Made by a program: the position numbers and the translations under genes
From: Chromatiales bacterium
GTDB taxonomy: Bacteria; Pseudomonadota; Gammaproteobacteria; Steroidobacterales; GCA-2729495
Assembly (NCBI GenBank): GCA_024234935.1
Contig: JACKNI010000003.1
Location: 124,001 to 188,000 of the forward strand
Direction: 5' to 3'
DNA: 64,000 nucleotides
Shown: piece after piece, positions 1-10,673 of the stretch
Layout of the letters: each line of letters begins with the position of its first letter
How positions within the stretch are numbered: position 1 is the stretch's first letter
The notes under the pieces: model-generated
Databases searched by the model: none
Told to the model about the DNA's origin: nothing
The model's input: the letters and a program-made list of their open reading frames with translations, nothing else

Positions 1-1
1 C

Positions 2-1204
2 GGCCTGGCCTGCGTGCTGGCTGCCCTGTGCTACGCCGAGTTCGCCGCCCTGATCCCGGTGTCCGGCAGCGCCTATACCTATTCTTATGCGACGCTCGGT
101 GAATTCGTCGCCTGGATCACCGGCTGGAACCTGATCCTTGAATACGGTGTCTCCAGCGTTGCGGTGGCGATCGGCTGGTCGGGTTACTTCAACAAGCTGC
201 TCGAGATTGCCGGCATCCATCTGCCGCACTGGGCCACTCATGCGCCGGGCGGCCCTGATGGCGGAATCGTCAATCTGCCGGCCATGATCATCGTCCTGCT
301 GTGTACCTGGATGCTGGTGGTCGGCATCAAGGAAAGCGCACGCGTCACCACCATCATCGTCGCGATCAAACTGGCCGTTATCGGCTTCTTCATCGCCGTC
401 GGCGCCGACCATGTCGACACGAACAACTGGTCACCCTATATGCCGAACGGCTTTGCCGGTGTCGGTGCTGCAGCGGCCATCGTGTTCTTCGCGTATATCG
501 GCTTTGATGCCGTATCGACGACCGCCGAAGAAGCACGGAATCCACAGCGCGATATCCCGATCGGCATCATTGCCTCACTTGGTGTATGCACGCTGCTCTA
601 TCTGGCCGTTGCGGCAATTCTCACCGGAATGATTCCGTGGAAGGCGATCGATGTGAATGCACCGATTGCCGACGCACTCGGCCAGCTCGGATTCCGGTGG
701 GGTGCCGCAATCGTTTCAGTGGGGGCCGTTGCCGGAATCACCAGTGTGCTTGTGGTGCTGCTGATGGGTCAGGTGCGCATCTTCTTCGCGATGTCGCGTG
801 ACGGGCTGCTCGGCAACTGGCTGGCTGGTGTACATCCGCAATACCGCACACCGCACAAGGCAACATGGGTCACCGGTATCGTCGTGGCATTGCTGGCGGG
901 CGTCGTACAACTTGGCGAAGCAGCCGACATGACCAACATCGGCACCCTGTTTGCGTTCGCGATCGTGAGTATCGGCGTAGTCGTGCTGCGTTATGCGAAA
1001 CCGGATGAACACCGGCCTTTTCGTACACCGTTCATGCCCTGGCTGCCGATTCTCGCGGCACTCGCCTGCTTTGGCCTGATGACCTTCCTGCCGCTGGTGA
1101 CATGGATACGGTTCATGATCTGGTCGATCATAGGCATCGTCATGTATTTCGCCTACAGCATGCGTCGCAGCCATCTGAACCGGATACCGCAGCAGACAGA
1201 CTGA
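2..1204 (+). CDS. APC-family amino acid permease, 5' truncated by window edge
   Basis: The reading frame is open from base 2 (residues GLACVLAALCYAEFAALIPV), so the real start lies before the window. The GTG at position 14 is only an internal codon. The protein is almost wholly hydrophobic, with about ten membrane segments visible. The stretch SGSAYTYSYATLGEF followed by GWNLILEYGV is characteristic of the cationic amino acid transporter (YfnA/CAT-like) branch of the APC superfamily. These are inner-membrane amino acid symporters. The substrate cannot be read from the sequence. It converges without any gap on the ABC permease gene on the other strand (stop at 1204, opposite stop at 1205). Confidence 0.85.
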   Translation, partial: GLACVLAALCYAEFAALIPVSGSAYTYSYATLGEFVAWITGWNLILEYGVSSVAVAIGWSGYFNKLLEIAGIHLPHWATHAPGGPDGGIVNLPAMIIVLLCTWMLVVGIKESARVTTIIVAIKLAVIGFFIAVGADHVDTNNWSPYMPNGFAGVGAAAAIVFFAYIGFDAVSTTAEEARNPQRDIPIGIIASLGVCTLLYLAVAAILTGMIPWKAIDVNAPIADALGQLGFRWGAAIVSVGAVAGITSVLVVLLMGQVRIFFAMSRDGLLGNWLAGVHPQYRTPHKATWVTGIVVALLAGVVQLGEAADMTNIGTLFAFAIVSIGVVVLRYAKPDEHRPFRTPFMPWLPILAALACFGLMTFLPLVTWIRFMIWSIIGIVMYFAYSMRRSHLNRIPQQTD

Positions 1205-1990
1205 TCAACGGATCAGCCGGCGGCGGATGAAGATGCTCGCCGCCACATAGCCAACACCGGCATAGGCGAGCAGCACGGCGACATGCAGCACCGGGTCGGT
1301 CAGCGTCTGGCCGGCAACGAGCGGTCGTATCAACGCAATCGCATGGGACAGTGGCAGGATGTTTACCAGTACCTGCGCGATCGCCGGCAAGGTCGCCACC
1401 GGATAGAACACCCCGCTGAAGATGAACATGGGCGTGATCAGCAGCGTCGTGTAGTAATTGAAGAAATCATAACTCGCCGCACATGCGGCCATCACCAGCG
1501 CCGGGCCGGCAAAGCACAGCCCGACCAGAAAGAAGACCGGGATCGCAGCCAGTGCCGACCAGTCATGGATGGCACCCAGCAGGAAAGCCACCGCCAGGAT
1601 CGGCAATGTATTGAGCAGTGACTTGGTCGCACACCACAGCATCTCTCCGGCCACGATGTCATCGACCGTCAGCGGCGTGGCCAGAATCGCGTCGTAGGTC
1701 TGCTGATGCGTCATGCGGGTAAACACCGAAAACATGCCTTCAAAGGAGGCCACGTTCATCGCTGAGGCCGCAAGCAGGCCGGCAGCCAGGAAAGTGAAGT
1801 ACGGGATCCCGTTGACCTCACCGATGAATTGCCCCAGGCCGAAACCGAGGCCCAGCAGATAGATCACCGGCTCACCGAATGAAAAGGCCATGCTCGGCCC
1901 GATCAGTTTGCGCCAGACCAGCAGATTGCGCTGCCAGATCTTCAGTGCAGAAGCCTGCGGCCTTGGCAGTACCAGCCCCATGTTTGTCAT
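1205..1990 (-). CDS. ABC-2 type transporter permease, NodJ family
   Basis: A 261-residue membrane protein with about six hydrophobic segments. Its N-terminus (WRKLIGPSMAFSFGEPVIYLLGLG) and the EGMFSVFTRM and VFYPVATLPA segments are typical of ABC-2/NodJ permeases, which export lipo-oligosaccharides or other lipophilic or polysaccharide substrates. The gene follows its ATPase partner (2014-2946) after only 23 nt on the same strand, forming a two-gene exporter. ATG is at 1990, and a second in-frame ATG at 1981 is an alternative. Nothing here indicates Nod-factor synthesis, so the rhizobial name reflects family only. The substrate is unknown. Confidence 0.85.
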   Translation of the reverse strand: MTNMGLVLPRPQASALKIWQRNLLVWRKLIGPSMAFSFGEPVIYLLGLGFGLGQFIGEVNGIPYFTFLAAGLLAASAMNVASFEGMFSVFTRMTHQQTYDAILATPLTVDDIVAGEMLWCATKSLLNTLPILAVAFLLGAIHDWSALAAIPVFFLVGLCFAGPALVMAACAASYDFFNYYTTLLITPMFIFSGVFYPVATLPAIAQVLVNILPLSHAIALIRPLVAGQTLTDPVLHVAVLLAYAGVGYVAASIFIRRRLIR

Positions 1991-2013
1991 CTTGGCGTAC
2001 TCCGTATGACGGG

Positions 2014-2946
2014 TTATTCCCGAAGTTCGTGGCCAGTCAGTTTCAGGAAGACATCCTCGAGGTTTGCCGTCCGGTGCGTATAGCGAAGCTGCGGCGCAGA
2101 CTCGAGGCGCGCCAGTACCGGGCCCAGTTCGCGCGCATAGCAGTAGTGAGTCTCGCCAACCGTAAGCAGCCGGGAACCGGGAATACTGCCAAGTACGGGT
2201 ACCACGCGCGCGGTTTCGCCCTGCACCTCGATGACGTGCGGCTCGACATGCTCGTCGATCAGACCGCGCGGCGAGCCTTGCGTGACGATACGACCGCGAT
2301 CGATCACCACAAGCTGATCGCAGAGCCGTTCCGCTTCGTCCATATAGTGGGTCGTCAGCAGCAGCGTCTTCCCGGAAGCCTTGAGCTTGCGCAGGCGGGT
2401 CCAGATCAGGTGGCGAACCTGCGGATCGAGCCCGGTGGTGGGCTCGTCAAGCATGATGAACTCAGGATCGTTGATCAGCGCCCGCGCGATCGACAGCCGC
2501 CGCTTCATGCCGCCGGAGAGTTCGCGCATGCGCGCATCGCGCCGATCAGCAAGCTCCAGAAAACCCAGCAATTCATCGATCCGGCCAGCGACCTCGGCGG
2601 GACGCAGCCCGAAATAGCGCGCGTACATGCGCAGGTTCTCGACCACCGTAAAGTCGGGGTCCTGGTTGTCACTCTGCGGCACGACACCGGTGCGAGCATG
2701 TATTTGGCGGATCGCTGCGGGCATCGGCAGTCCGAGTACCGACAGCGTACCGCCACTCATCGGCGCCTGACCGAGGATCATGCGCAGCGTCGTGGTCTTT
2801 CCGGCGCCGTTTGGCCCGAGCAGACCGAAGCAGCCCCCGCGGGGAATAGTCAGGTCGATTCCGCAGACCACTGTCCGCTCACCGTATTTCTTGGTCAGGC
2901 CGCGTGCGAGCACAACAGCATCGGCAGAATCAGGAGCAAGAGACAT
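2014..2946 (-). CDS. ABC transporter ATP-binding protein, NodI family
   Basis: A 310-residue cytoplasmic ATPase energising the adjacent NodJ-like permease. The Walker A motif GPNGAGKT lies at about residues 44-51, the signature LSGGMKRR at about 143-150, Walker B IMLDEP at about 164-169, and the switch histidine in LLTTHYMDEAERLCD. The C-terminal extension of about 80 residues is usual for NodI/CcmA-like drug or lipo-oligosaccharide exporters. It is the first gene of a two-gene minus-strand unit, and a 135-nt spacer separates it from the divergent coiled-coil gene. Confidence 0.9.
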   Translation of the reverse strand: MSLAPDSADAVVLARGLTKKYGERTVVCGIDLTIPRGGCFGLLGPNGAGKTTTLRMILGQAPMSGGTLSVLGLPMPAAIRQIHARTGVVPQSDNQDPDFTVVENLRMYARYFGLRPAEVAGRIDELLGFLELADRRDARMRELSGGMKRRLSIARALINDPEFIMLDEPTTGLDPQVRHLIWTRLRKLKASGKTLLLTTHYMDEAERLCDQLVVIDRGRIVTQGSPRGLIDEHVEPHVIEVQGETARVVPVLGSIPGSRLLTVGETHYCYARELGPVLARLESAPQLRYTHRTANLEDVFLKLTGHELRE

Positions 2947-3039
2947 CTGGCAACTTCCGGACGGTGATCGGGTGCAAGGCGGAACTCATGGTGCCTGTCC
3001 TCAACAACAAAGTGAGAGCCGGCCCACAGACAGGGACCC

Positions 3040-3060
3040 GACATACGCCTACGTTATGTC
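3040..3060. promoter_or_regulatory. Operator-like dyad between divergent genes
   Basis: GACATA and TATGTC form a perfect 6-bp inverted repeat with a 9-nt centre, in the spacer between the divergent NodI-like gene and the coiled-coil membrane protein. It ends 21 nt before the start of the latter. It could bind a dimeric regulator. No regulator gene is adjacent, so the role is inferred only from symmetry and position. Confidence 0.3.
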
Positions 3061-3081
3061 AGGCACCTTTCATCAATCATT

Positions 3082-3534
3082 ATGTCAAACGAACTGACGG
3101 TCGTACTGGCAGTCGCAAGCATCGCCGCCCTGGCGGGCGGTGCGCTGGTTGCCTGGCTCTCGCACCGGAACCTCGTTCGGGCCGATCCCGCCGAGGAAGG
3201 CCGCCGCGAAGTCGCAGTAATCGAGCTCCGCGACGCCGTAACAGCTTATACCCGTGAACACGAAGCAGCCAAAACAGCATTGCAGGAGCAGCGCGCGGAG
3301 ACCGATCGCGCGCTCGCCCATGTTGCGACGCTTGAGGCACAGGTTGCGGCCTATCTGCGCCAATATGCGCAGGCAAAAAATACCCTCAAGGCCGAGATAC
3401 GGCAGAAGAACGCCCTCCGCACTGAACTCGCCGCCGCCACCGCCCAGATCCAGGCCCTGCAGGGACGGGTCCAGGAACTGGAGATGGAGCGCAGCAGCGT
3501 CAGTGGTGTCAATCGCCGCATTACTGCCGTCTGA
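3082..3534 (+). CDS. Small single-span membrane protein with coiled coil
   Basis: 150 residues, no family recognised. Residues about 6-26 (VVLAVASIAALAGGALVAWL) form one membrane anchor. The rest is charged and helical, with heptad-like leucine/alanine patterns over about residues 45-140 (repeated KTALQEQRAETDRAL- and RVQELEME-like segments), so a cytoplasmic coiled coil is likely. It starts at an ATG 135 nt from the divergent exporter genes and ends about 165 nt before lon. It may be a scaffold or envelope-spanning helper. No catalytic motif is visible. Confidence 0.6.
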   Translation: MSNELTVVLAVASIAALAGGALVAWLSHRNLVRADPAEEGRREVAVIELRDAVTAYTREHEAAKTALQEQRAETDRALAHVATLEAQVAAYLRQYAQAKNTLKAEIRQKNALRTELAAATAQIQALQGRVQELEMERSSVSGVNRRITAV

Positions 3535-3629
3535 GCAGGTCTCAGCTTCCTGAGCTCGCGCAGCCCCCGCTGCGCTGCAGACAATCCGTCCTTGCTCCGG
3601 GAGCGAACATCACTCCTAAACTTTGAGTA

Positions 3630-3656
3630 TTGAATTCCCGAGCGGGAGCCCCATCT
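3630..3656 (+). promoter_or_regulatory. Sigma32-type heat-shock promoter for lon
   Basis: TTGAAT at 3630-3635 and CCCCATCT at 3649-3656 are separated by 13 nt. The heat-shock sigma factor consensus in enteric bacteria is roughly CTTGAAA, 11-16 nt, CCCCATnT, so the -10 element here is a full match. The lon gene of E. coli is a known heat-shock gene. The position, 46 nt before the ATG at 3702, fits. It also argues against an upstream TTG start at 3630, which would lie inside the promoter. Confidence 0.65.
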
Positions 3657-3701
3657 CGTTATGAGGAAATCCTTGATCAGACGACGGGAGCAGATATCCG
3701 C

Positions 3702-6056
<2,355 letters not shown>

Positions 6057-6099
6057 GATCCCTCACCTGCCGACAACATTTCCCGGGGAGGGGTTCGCC

Positions 6100-6840
6100 A
6101 TGTTCATTGCGCTGCGCTGTACCGCAATTCTTGCCGCCACGCTGTTGATCCTCAATGTCACGCAAGCTGCCGAGCGTGATCGTCGGGCGCCACCGAAAAG
6201 TGCAGCCGAGTTCGGTGAATGGAGCGGCTTCGAAGGCCAGGAGCAGATGCTCGGCGCCGCAGTCGCCAAGGCAATCCGCGAAGCCAGTGCGGACAAGGGT
6301 CCAGAACACGATTTCACCGGGCGTGAGGCCGAACTCGGCCAGGGCGTGGCAACGATTATCCGCACGCTTAACGTACGCAAGCCCTATCAGCACGAGATGA
6401 ATGATGCGCTGGTCAAGATAACGCTCGACTATGTGCAGTTCGCCAAGGATCACGGCCTGCTCAAGGAACTGATCGAGAATGAAATCCGCACGCAGAAGCC
6501 GATGCTGACGCGTGTCGGAAAGCTCATACAGGAAACCGGTATCCGGGATCTTGCGCTGGTCGCCATGACTGATCGCACGAGCTGCTTCTATCAGTTGGCT
6601 CTGGACGTGAAGCGTGAACCGGGCAAGATCAGTTTCAAGTCACCCTACGGCCATGTGCTGGCCGTGACCAGATTCATCGGCCAGCACAACATGACGGAAA
6701 AGGAACTGCACGAAATCTGGACCAAGCCCCGCTTCGAGCAACAGGCCGCAGTGATGGGCGTGAATGTCGAAGTGTCTGACTGGCAGGATGACGGCTGGGT
6801 GACGCTGAGCGTTGCACCAGAGAAGGTGGCGAGTCGCTGA
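6100..6840 (+). CDS. Exported hypothetical protein
   Basis: 246 residues, starting at an ATG with a strong GGGGAGGGG ribosome site six nt upstream. Residues 1-23 (ALRCTAILAATLLILNVTQA then AERD) look like a Sec signal peptide cleaved after QAA, so a periplasmic product is likely. The mature part is helical and charged, with one cysteine (TSCFYQL) and no repeats. I do not recognise the family. It starts 43 nt after the lon stop and could be co-transcribed. A role in protein quality control is possible only by association. Confidence 0.6.
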   Translation: MFIALRCTAILAATLLILNVTQAAERDRRAPPKSAAEFGEWSGFEGQEQMLGAAVAKAIREASADKGPEHDFTGREAELGQGVATIIRTLNVRKPYQHEMNDALVKITLDYVQFAKDHGLLKELIENEIRTQKPMLTRVGKLIQETGIRDLALVAMTDRTSCFYQLALDVKREPGKISFKSPYGHVLAVTRFIGQHNMTEKELHEIWTKPRFEQQAAVMGVNVEVSDWQDDGWVTLSVAPEKVASR

Positions 6841-6906
6841 TCCCAGGTCTTTGATCCGGAGACACGTTAAACTGCGCGCCCTGACCACACATCCAGCACC
6901 TGCTTC

Positions 6907-7959
6907 ATGCCCGCAAACCTGACTCCCGTATACCGCAAGGCGGAGGAAGCCTATCGCGCTGCCCGCGAGCCCGCAGAACGCCTCGAGCATCTCAGGGAGA
7001 TGCTGCGAACCATTCCGAAGCACAAGGGCACTGACCACCTGCAGGGTGACATCAAGCGCTGGATCAAGGAACTCACCGAAGAGCTGGGCTCCGGCAAGCA
7101 GGGCGGCAAGAAGAAGGGTCCGGTACATACGATCCGGCCCGAGGGCGCCGCACAGCTTGCGCTCCTCGGCGCGCCGAACGCCGGCAAGTCAGAGCTGCAT
7201 GCAAGACTCACCGGATCGCGCGCAGACATCGGCCCTTACCCGTTCACGACCAAGCTGCCGATGCCCGGCATGCTCGGTTTCGAGGACGTATGGTTTCAGC
7301 TCGTCGACCTGCCGCCGATCTCCGGCGACTACATCGAGGGCTGGATGGGAAACTCGCTGCAGCCGGCCGACGGTGCGCTGCTCGTCATCGACCTCGCCGA
7401 TCCCGGCTGCGCCGAACATCTCCAGGCCATCATCCGGCAGCTCGCAGACAAGAAGATTTTCCTGCACGGCTACTGGCCAGGCCTGCGCGGCCCGAAACCG
7501 GTGCCCGAGCCGGTCTTCGACGAGGCGGGCGAAGAGATCATCGAGGATCCTTTCCGCATCGAGCTGCCGACATTGCTGGTCGCCAACAAGTCTGACCTCG
7601 TGGAAGATCCCGAAGGCGAGATCCAGGTACTCATGGAGCTGCTGGAACTCGATTTTCCGACCATCCATGTCGCGGCAAGCACCGGCGCCGGCTGCGAGGC
7701 GCTGGGTCCGTGGCTCTTCAAGGCCCTGCAGGTCGTCCGCGTCTATACGAAGATGCCGGGGAAACCCGCGGAGATGGATCGCCCTTTCACACTGCGGCGC
7801 GGACAAACGGTGCTCGACGTTGCCCGTCTCGTGCACAAGGACATCGCCGCCGGCCTGCGTTACGCCAAGATCTGGGGTAGCGAGGTTTTCGCCGGTCAGC
7901 AGGTGGGGCCTGAACACCAGCTCGCCGACAAGGACGTCCTCGAACTTCACATGCGCTGA
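6907..7959 (+). CDS. DRG/Obg-like GTPase with C-terminal TGS domain
   Basis: 350 residues. The N-terminal helical part contains IPKHKGTDHLQGDIKRWIK, the hallmark of the DRG branch better known from archaea and eukaryotes. The G1 motif GAPNAGKS starts at about residue 88, switch II is DLPP, and G4 NKSD is at about 227. A TGS domain occupies roughly the last 65 residues (PFTLRRGQTVLDVARLVHKD). DRG proteins bind ribosome-associated factors. In bacteria the role is little studied. A short insertion rich in Pro/Glu (about residues 195-220) precedes G4. The gene converges on the lipoprotein gene with a 4-nt gap. Confidence 0.85.
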   Translation: MPANLTPVYRKAEEAYRAAREPAERLEHLREMLRTIPKHKGTDHLQGDIKRWIKELTEELGSGKQGGKKKGPVHTIRPEGAAQLALLGAPNAGKSELHARLTGSRADIGPYPFTTKLPMPGMLGFEDVWFQLVDLPPISGDYIEGWMGNSLQPADGALLVIDLADPGCAEHLQAIIRQLADKKIFLHGYWPGLRGPKPVPEPVFDEAGEEIIEDPFRIELPTLLVANKSDLVEDPEGEIQVLMELLELDFPTIHVAASTGAGCEALGPWLFKALQVVRVYTKMPGKPAEMDRPFTLRRGQTVLDVARLVHKDIAAGLRYAKIWGSEVFAGQQVGPEHQLADKDVLELHMR

Positions 7960-7963
7960 AGCA

Positions 7964-8875
7964 TCAGTCAGCCGTCGCCTGGCTGGCTGTCACCTCAAAC
8001 GAATTGTCCAGCAGAAATCCGAGCACGGTGCCCGAAGGCAGATCCACCTCGGTACCGGTTCTTTGCGCAACAGCCGCACCGGCAGCACCACCAACGATGC
8101 CACCGACAATCTTGCCGGTGCCTTTGTCGATCTTGTTGCCGATCACGGCGCCGACCAGGGCACCACCGGCAATCTTGGCCGTATCGCGAGCCGTATCGCT
8201 CTTGCCCTGCTGCACGAGGCGGCCGGAAATAGCCACGGCATTGCCATCAGGCAGCGAAAGCGTGTCGAAGCTTATGCCGAGCGTCGGGGTACCGCCAATC
8301 TTCCGGCTGCCGGATATGACTTCAGTGACGGAGCCGCTTACAGCCGAACCAGTCGTGACCAGCGTCTTGCCGTCCACGATGACATCTGCCGTGAGACGCC
8401 CATCGACGCGATCGCCGACCAGTGCCGTCTTCGTGCTGACGGGCGCCATGATCTGGACCGACAACTGTGTGCCCGCGGGGACGATGTAGGTCTTCAGCAC
8501 AGGTGCCGGAGCAGGCACCTTTGCGGCCGGGGCAGTCGAGGCCACCTTCGGTGCAGCAGCCGGGCGCGGCGCAGCTTTCTGCCGGGCAGCCAGCTGGCTT
8601 TCGCGGCGCGCAAGGTCAGCTTCCCGTTCCTTGAGGGCCATATCGGCCTCACGGCGTGCCAACTCGGCTTCTTGTGCTGCTTGTGCCGCCTCCTGCGCAG
8701 CTTTCGCCGCAGCGGCATCGGCGTCTGCAGCCGCAGCGGCCACATCCTCCGTAACCGGCATATCCCCGGCGCCCGGCGCCGACGACTCCTTGGGCCCGCC
8801 ACAGCCGGCCAACAACAGCCCGGTGCAGGCGGCAAGCAGAACAGGAAGAAGACGATTGGATTTGATCTCTGACAC
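7964..8875 (-). CDS. Alanine-rich coiled-coil lipoprotein with glycine-zipper domain
   Basis: 303 residues from a GTG preceded by AGGAG at good spacing. The signal ends in a lipobox (LLLAGC, Cys about 25), so it is a predicted lipoprotein. Residues about 45-100 are an Ala/Glu/Arg coiled coil (AAQEAELARREADMAL). A Pro/Ala linker and a beta-rich domain follow (IVPAGTQLSVQIMAPVSTK, a fold seen in TrbI/VirB10-like and surface proteins). Residues about 230-275 contain glycine-zipper motifs (GGALVGAVIGNKIDKGTGK then GGIVGGAAGAAV). It is probably anchored in the outer membrane with a structural role. The exact function is unknown. Confidence 0.7.
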   Translation of the reverse strand: MSEIKSNRLLPVLLAACTGLLLAGCGGPKESSAPGAGDMPVTEDVAAAAADADAAAAKAAQEAAQAAQEAELARREADMALKEREADLARRESQLAARQKAAPRPAAAPKVASTAPAAKVPAPAPVLKTYIVPAGTQLSVQIMAPVSTKTALVGDRVDGRLTADVIVDGKTLVTTGSAVSGSVTEVISGSRKIGGTPTLGISFDTLSLPDGNAVAISGRLVQQGKSDTARDTAKIAGGALVGAVIGNKIDKGTGKIVGGIVGGAAGAAVAQRTGTEVDLPSGTVLGFLLDNSFEVTASQATAD

Positions 8876-8898
8876 GGCGGAGCAACTCCTTGCAAGGG

Positions 8899-8933
8899 GG
8901 TCTGGTCACAACCAGATAACTGGAATCCAGACC
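8899..8933. promoter_or_regulatory. Nested inverted repeats (CTGG/CCAG half-sites)
   Basis: GGTCTGG at 8899-8905 and CCAGACC at 8927-8933 are perfect inverted arms. Between them CTGG and CCAG alternate at 8902, 8912, 8920 and 8927, giving three overlapping small dyads. The block lies 24 nt upstream of the GTG of the lipoprotein gene, so it could be an operator or a 5'-UTR hairpin. Confidence 0.35.
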
Positions 8934-9004
8934 GCATCATACCCGGACGACAGCAGCATGATCCGGTTCCATGACACATTCAGCGCCGGGCCATACGACC
9001 AGGT

Positions 9005-10660
9005 TCATTTCTCGTCGGGCACATCCTGTGCAAGCTGCAGTGCAGCCGCGTAGTCGGATGCAAACCGCACTGTGCCGCCGTCGCCGCCCAGATGAGCCCG
9101 GCGCAACATTTCAGCCGGCTGGGACTGAACGCCCGACAGAATGATCCTCGTACCCCCGGCATTGGCCTGCCGGATGAACTCTCCGACTGCCTTCACGCCG
9201 CTCGCATCAAGCAGTGGCACCAGCCGCATGCGCAGGATGATCACGCGCGGGCGTTGCCCTACCCGACGCAGTGTATCCAGCAGGTCTCCGGCCACCCCGA
9301 AGAAGAAAGGGCCGTTGATCCGGAACACCTCAACACCGTCAGGCAGCGAATCCCGTTGCTGAAGATCGTCGGTATCCAGTTCGGCATCCGGGACGATCTT
9401 TCGCGCATCCTCGATCTGTACTGACTCACTCATGCGCATCATGAACAGCAGCGACGCAAGCGTGACGCCCACACCGATGGCAACTGTCAGATCCACGAAC
9501 ACCGTAAGACCAAAGGTCAGCAGCAGGACAGCCCGATCACTGTTGGGCATCCGCAAAAGGCCGATGAACCGCTCGTATTCACTCATTCCCCAGGCCACCA
9601 CAAACAGGATGGCTGCCAGAGCGGCCATGGGCACATAGGCCATCAGATCAGAGGCAAACAGCATGAAGAGCAGGACAAATACCGCATGCAGCATGCCGGC
9701 AACCGGCGTCAGCCCACCCGCCTTGATATTGGTTGCTGTACGCGCAATCGCGCCCGTTGCCGGTAATCCACCGAACAGCGCCGACGCGAGGTTGGCCACG
9801 CCCTGCCCCACGAGTTCCTGGTTGGACCGGTGGCGGGTGCCGGTCATTCCATCCGCAACAACCGCGGAAAGCAGCGCTTCGATACCGGCCAGAAATGCGA
9901 TCGTGAATGCCGATGGCAATACCTGCCTGATCTTCTCGAGAGAGAGATCCGGCATCGCCGGCATCGGCAAGCCGCCCTGAATGTCCGGGAAGCGCGATCC
10001 GATCGTCTCGACCGGCAAGCCCATCAGGGTCACAACCACCGAGGCACCGACGACGGCAATCAGGAACCCTGGAACCCGCGGCGCAATCCGGCGCAGCAGG
10101 ATAATCGTCGCCAGCGAAGCGGCGCCAATGGCCAGCGTCGCCCCGTTGATGCTGTCGAGCGCATGCCAGTAGGCTGCCCATTGCTGGAAAAAGTCCGCCG
10201 ATACCTTGTCAATCCGGAGCCCCAGAAAATCCCGGACCTGGCTTGACGCGATGATCACGGCGATCCCGGCTGTAAAACCCGTAATCACCGGGTGCGGTAT
10301 GAACTTGATGACCTGGCCGAGCCGGGCATAGCCCGCCACGATGAGTATCAATCCGGCCAGCAGGGTCGCAAGCAGCAACCCGTCAAAGCCATGCAGGGCT
10401 ATGACGTTGAAGATCACCACGACAAAGGCGCCAGTCGGTCCACCGATCTGTACGCGTGACCCACCGAGAGCCGAGATGAGTAACCCGGCAATCACCGCGG
10501 TGATCAACCCCTTCTCGGGCGATGCGCCACTGGCAATACCGAGTGCCATCGCCAGCGGCAGGGCGACGATCGCAACCGTAAGACCCGCAACCGCATCACA
10601 CCGGAGCTTGCCGAGGTCGTAACCTTCGCGAAAAACGCTCAGCAGTTTCGGTGTAAACAT
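9005..10660 (-). CDS. SulP-family anion transporter with STAS domain
   Basis: 551 residues. About 10-12 membrane segments cover residues 20-410, including GLTVAIVALPLAMALGIASG and GGPTGAFVVV, which are conserved in SulP permeases. A cytoplasmic STAS domain occupies about 430-550 (DGVEVFRINGPFFFGVAGDLLD). Family members carry sulfate, bicarbonate or other anions. Several marine SulP proteins are bicarbonate carriers, so the substrate is open. ATG 10660 was chosen over one 54 nt upstream because it starts the conserved region and avoids overlapping the yihY stop. It follows that gene after 13 nt. Confidence 0.88.
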   Translation of the reverse strand: MFTPKLLSVFREGYDLGKLRCDAVAGLTVAIVALPLAMALGIASGASPEKGLITAVIAGLLISALGGSRVQIGGPTGAFVVVIFNVIALHGFDGLLLATLLAGLILIVAGYARLGQVIKFIPHPVITGFTAGIAVIIASSQVRDFLGLRIDKVSADFFQQWAAYWHALDSINGATLAIGAASLATIILLRRIAPRVPGFLIAVVGASVVVTLMGLPVETIGSRFPDIQGGLPMPAMPDLSLEKIRQVLPSAFTIAFLAGIEALLSAVVADGMTGTRHRSNQELVGQGVANLASALFGGLPATGAIARTATNIKAGGLTPVAGMLHAVFVLLFMLFASDLMAYVPMAALAAILFVVAWGMSEYERFIGLLRMPNSDRAVLLLTFGLTVFVDLTVAIGVGVTLASLLFMMRMSESVQIEDARKIVPDAELDTDDLQQRDSLPDGVEVFRINGPFFFGVAGDLLDTLRRVGQRPRVIILRMRLVPLLDASGVKAVGEFIRQANAGGTRIILSGVQSQPAEMLRRAHLGGDGGTVRFASDYAAALQLAQDVPDEK

Positions 10661-10673
10661 CCGCAAACCGGAA

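Noticed and set aside
1205..2946. Nodulation (Nod-factor) export system
   Set aside because: NodI/NodJ homologues are common non-symbiotic exporters, and no nod synthesis genes or nod boxes are present.
3630..3701. Longer Lon N-terminus from TTG 3630
   Set aside because: The codons overlap the sigma32-like promoter and add residues with no family similarity.
7046..8872. A 608-codon plus-strand open frame
   Set aside because: It is low-complexity Arg/Ser sequence antiparallel or out of frame to the GTPase and the lipoprotein, both of which have clear domains.
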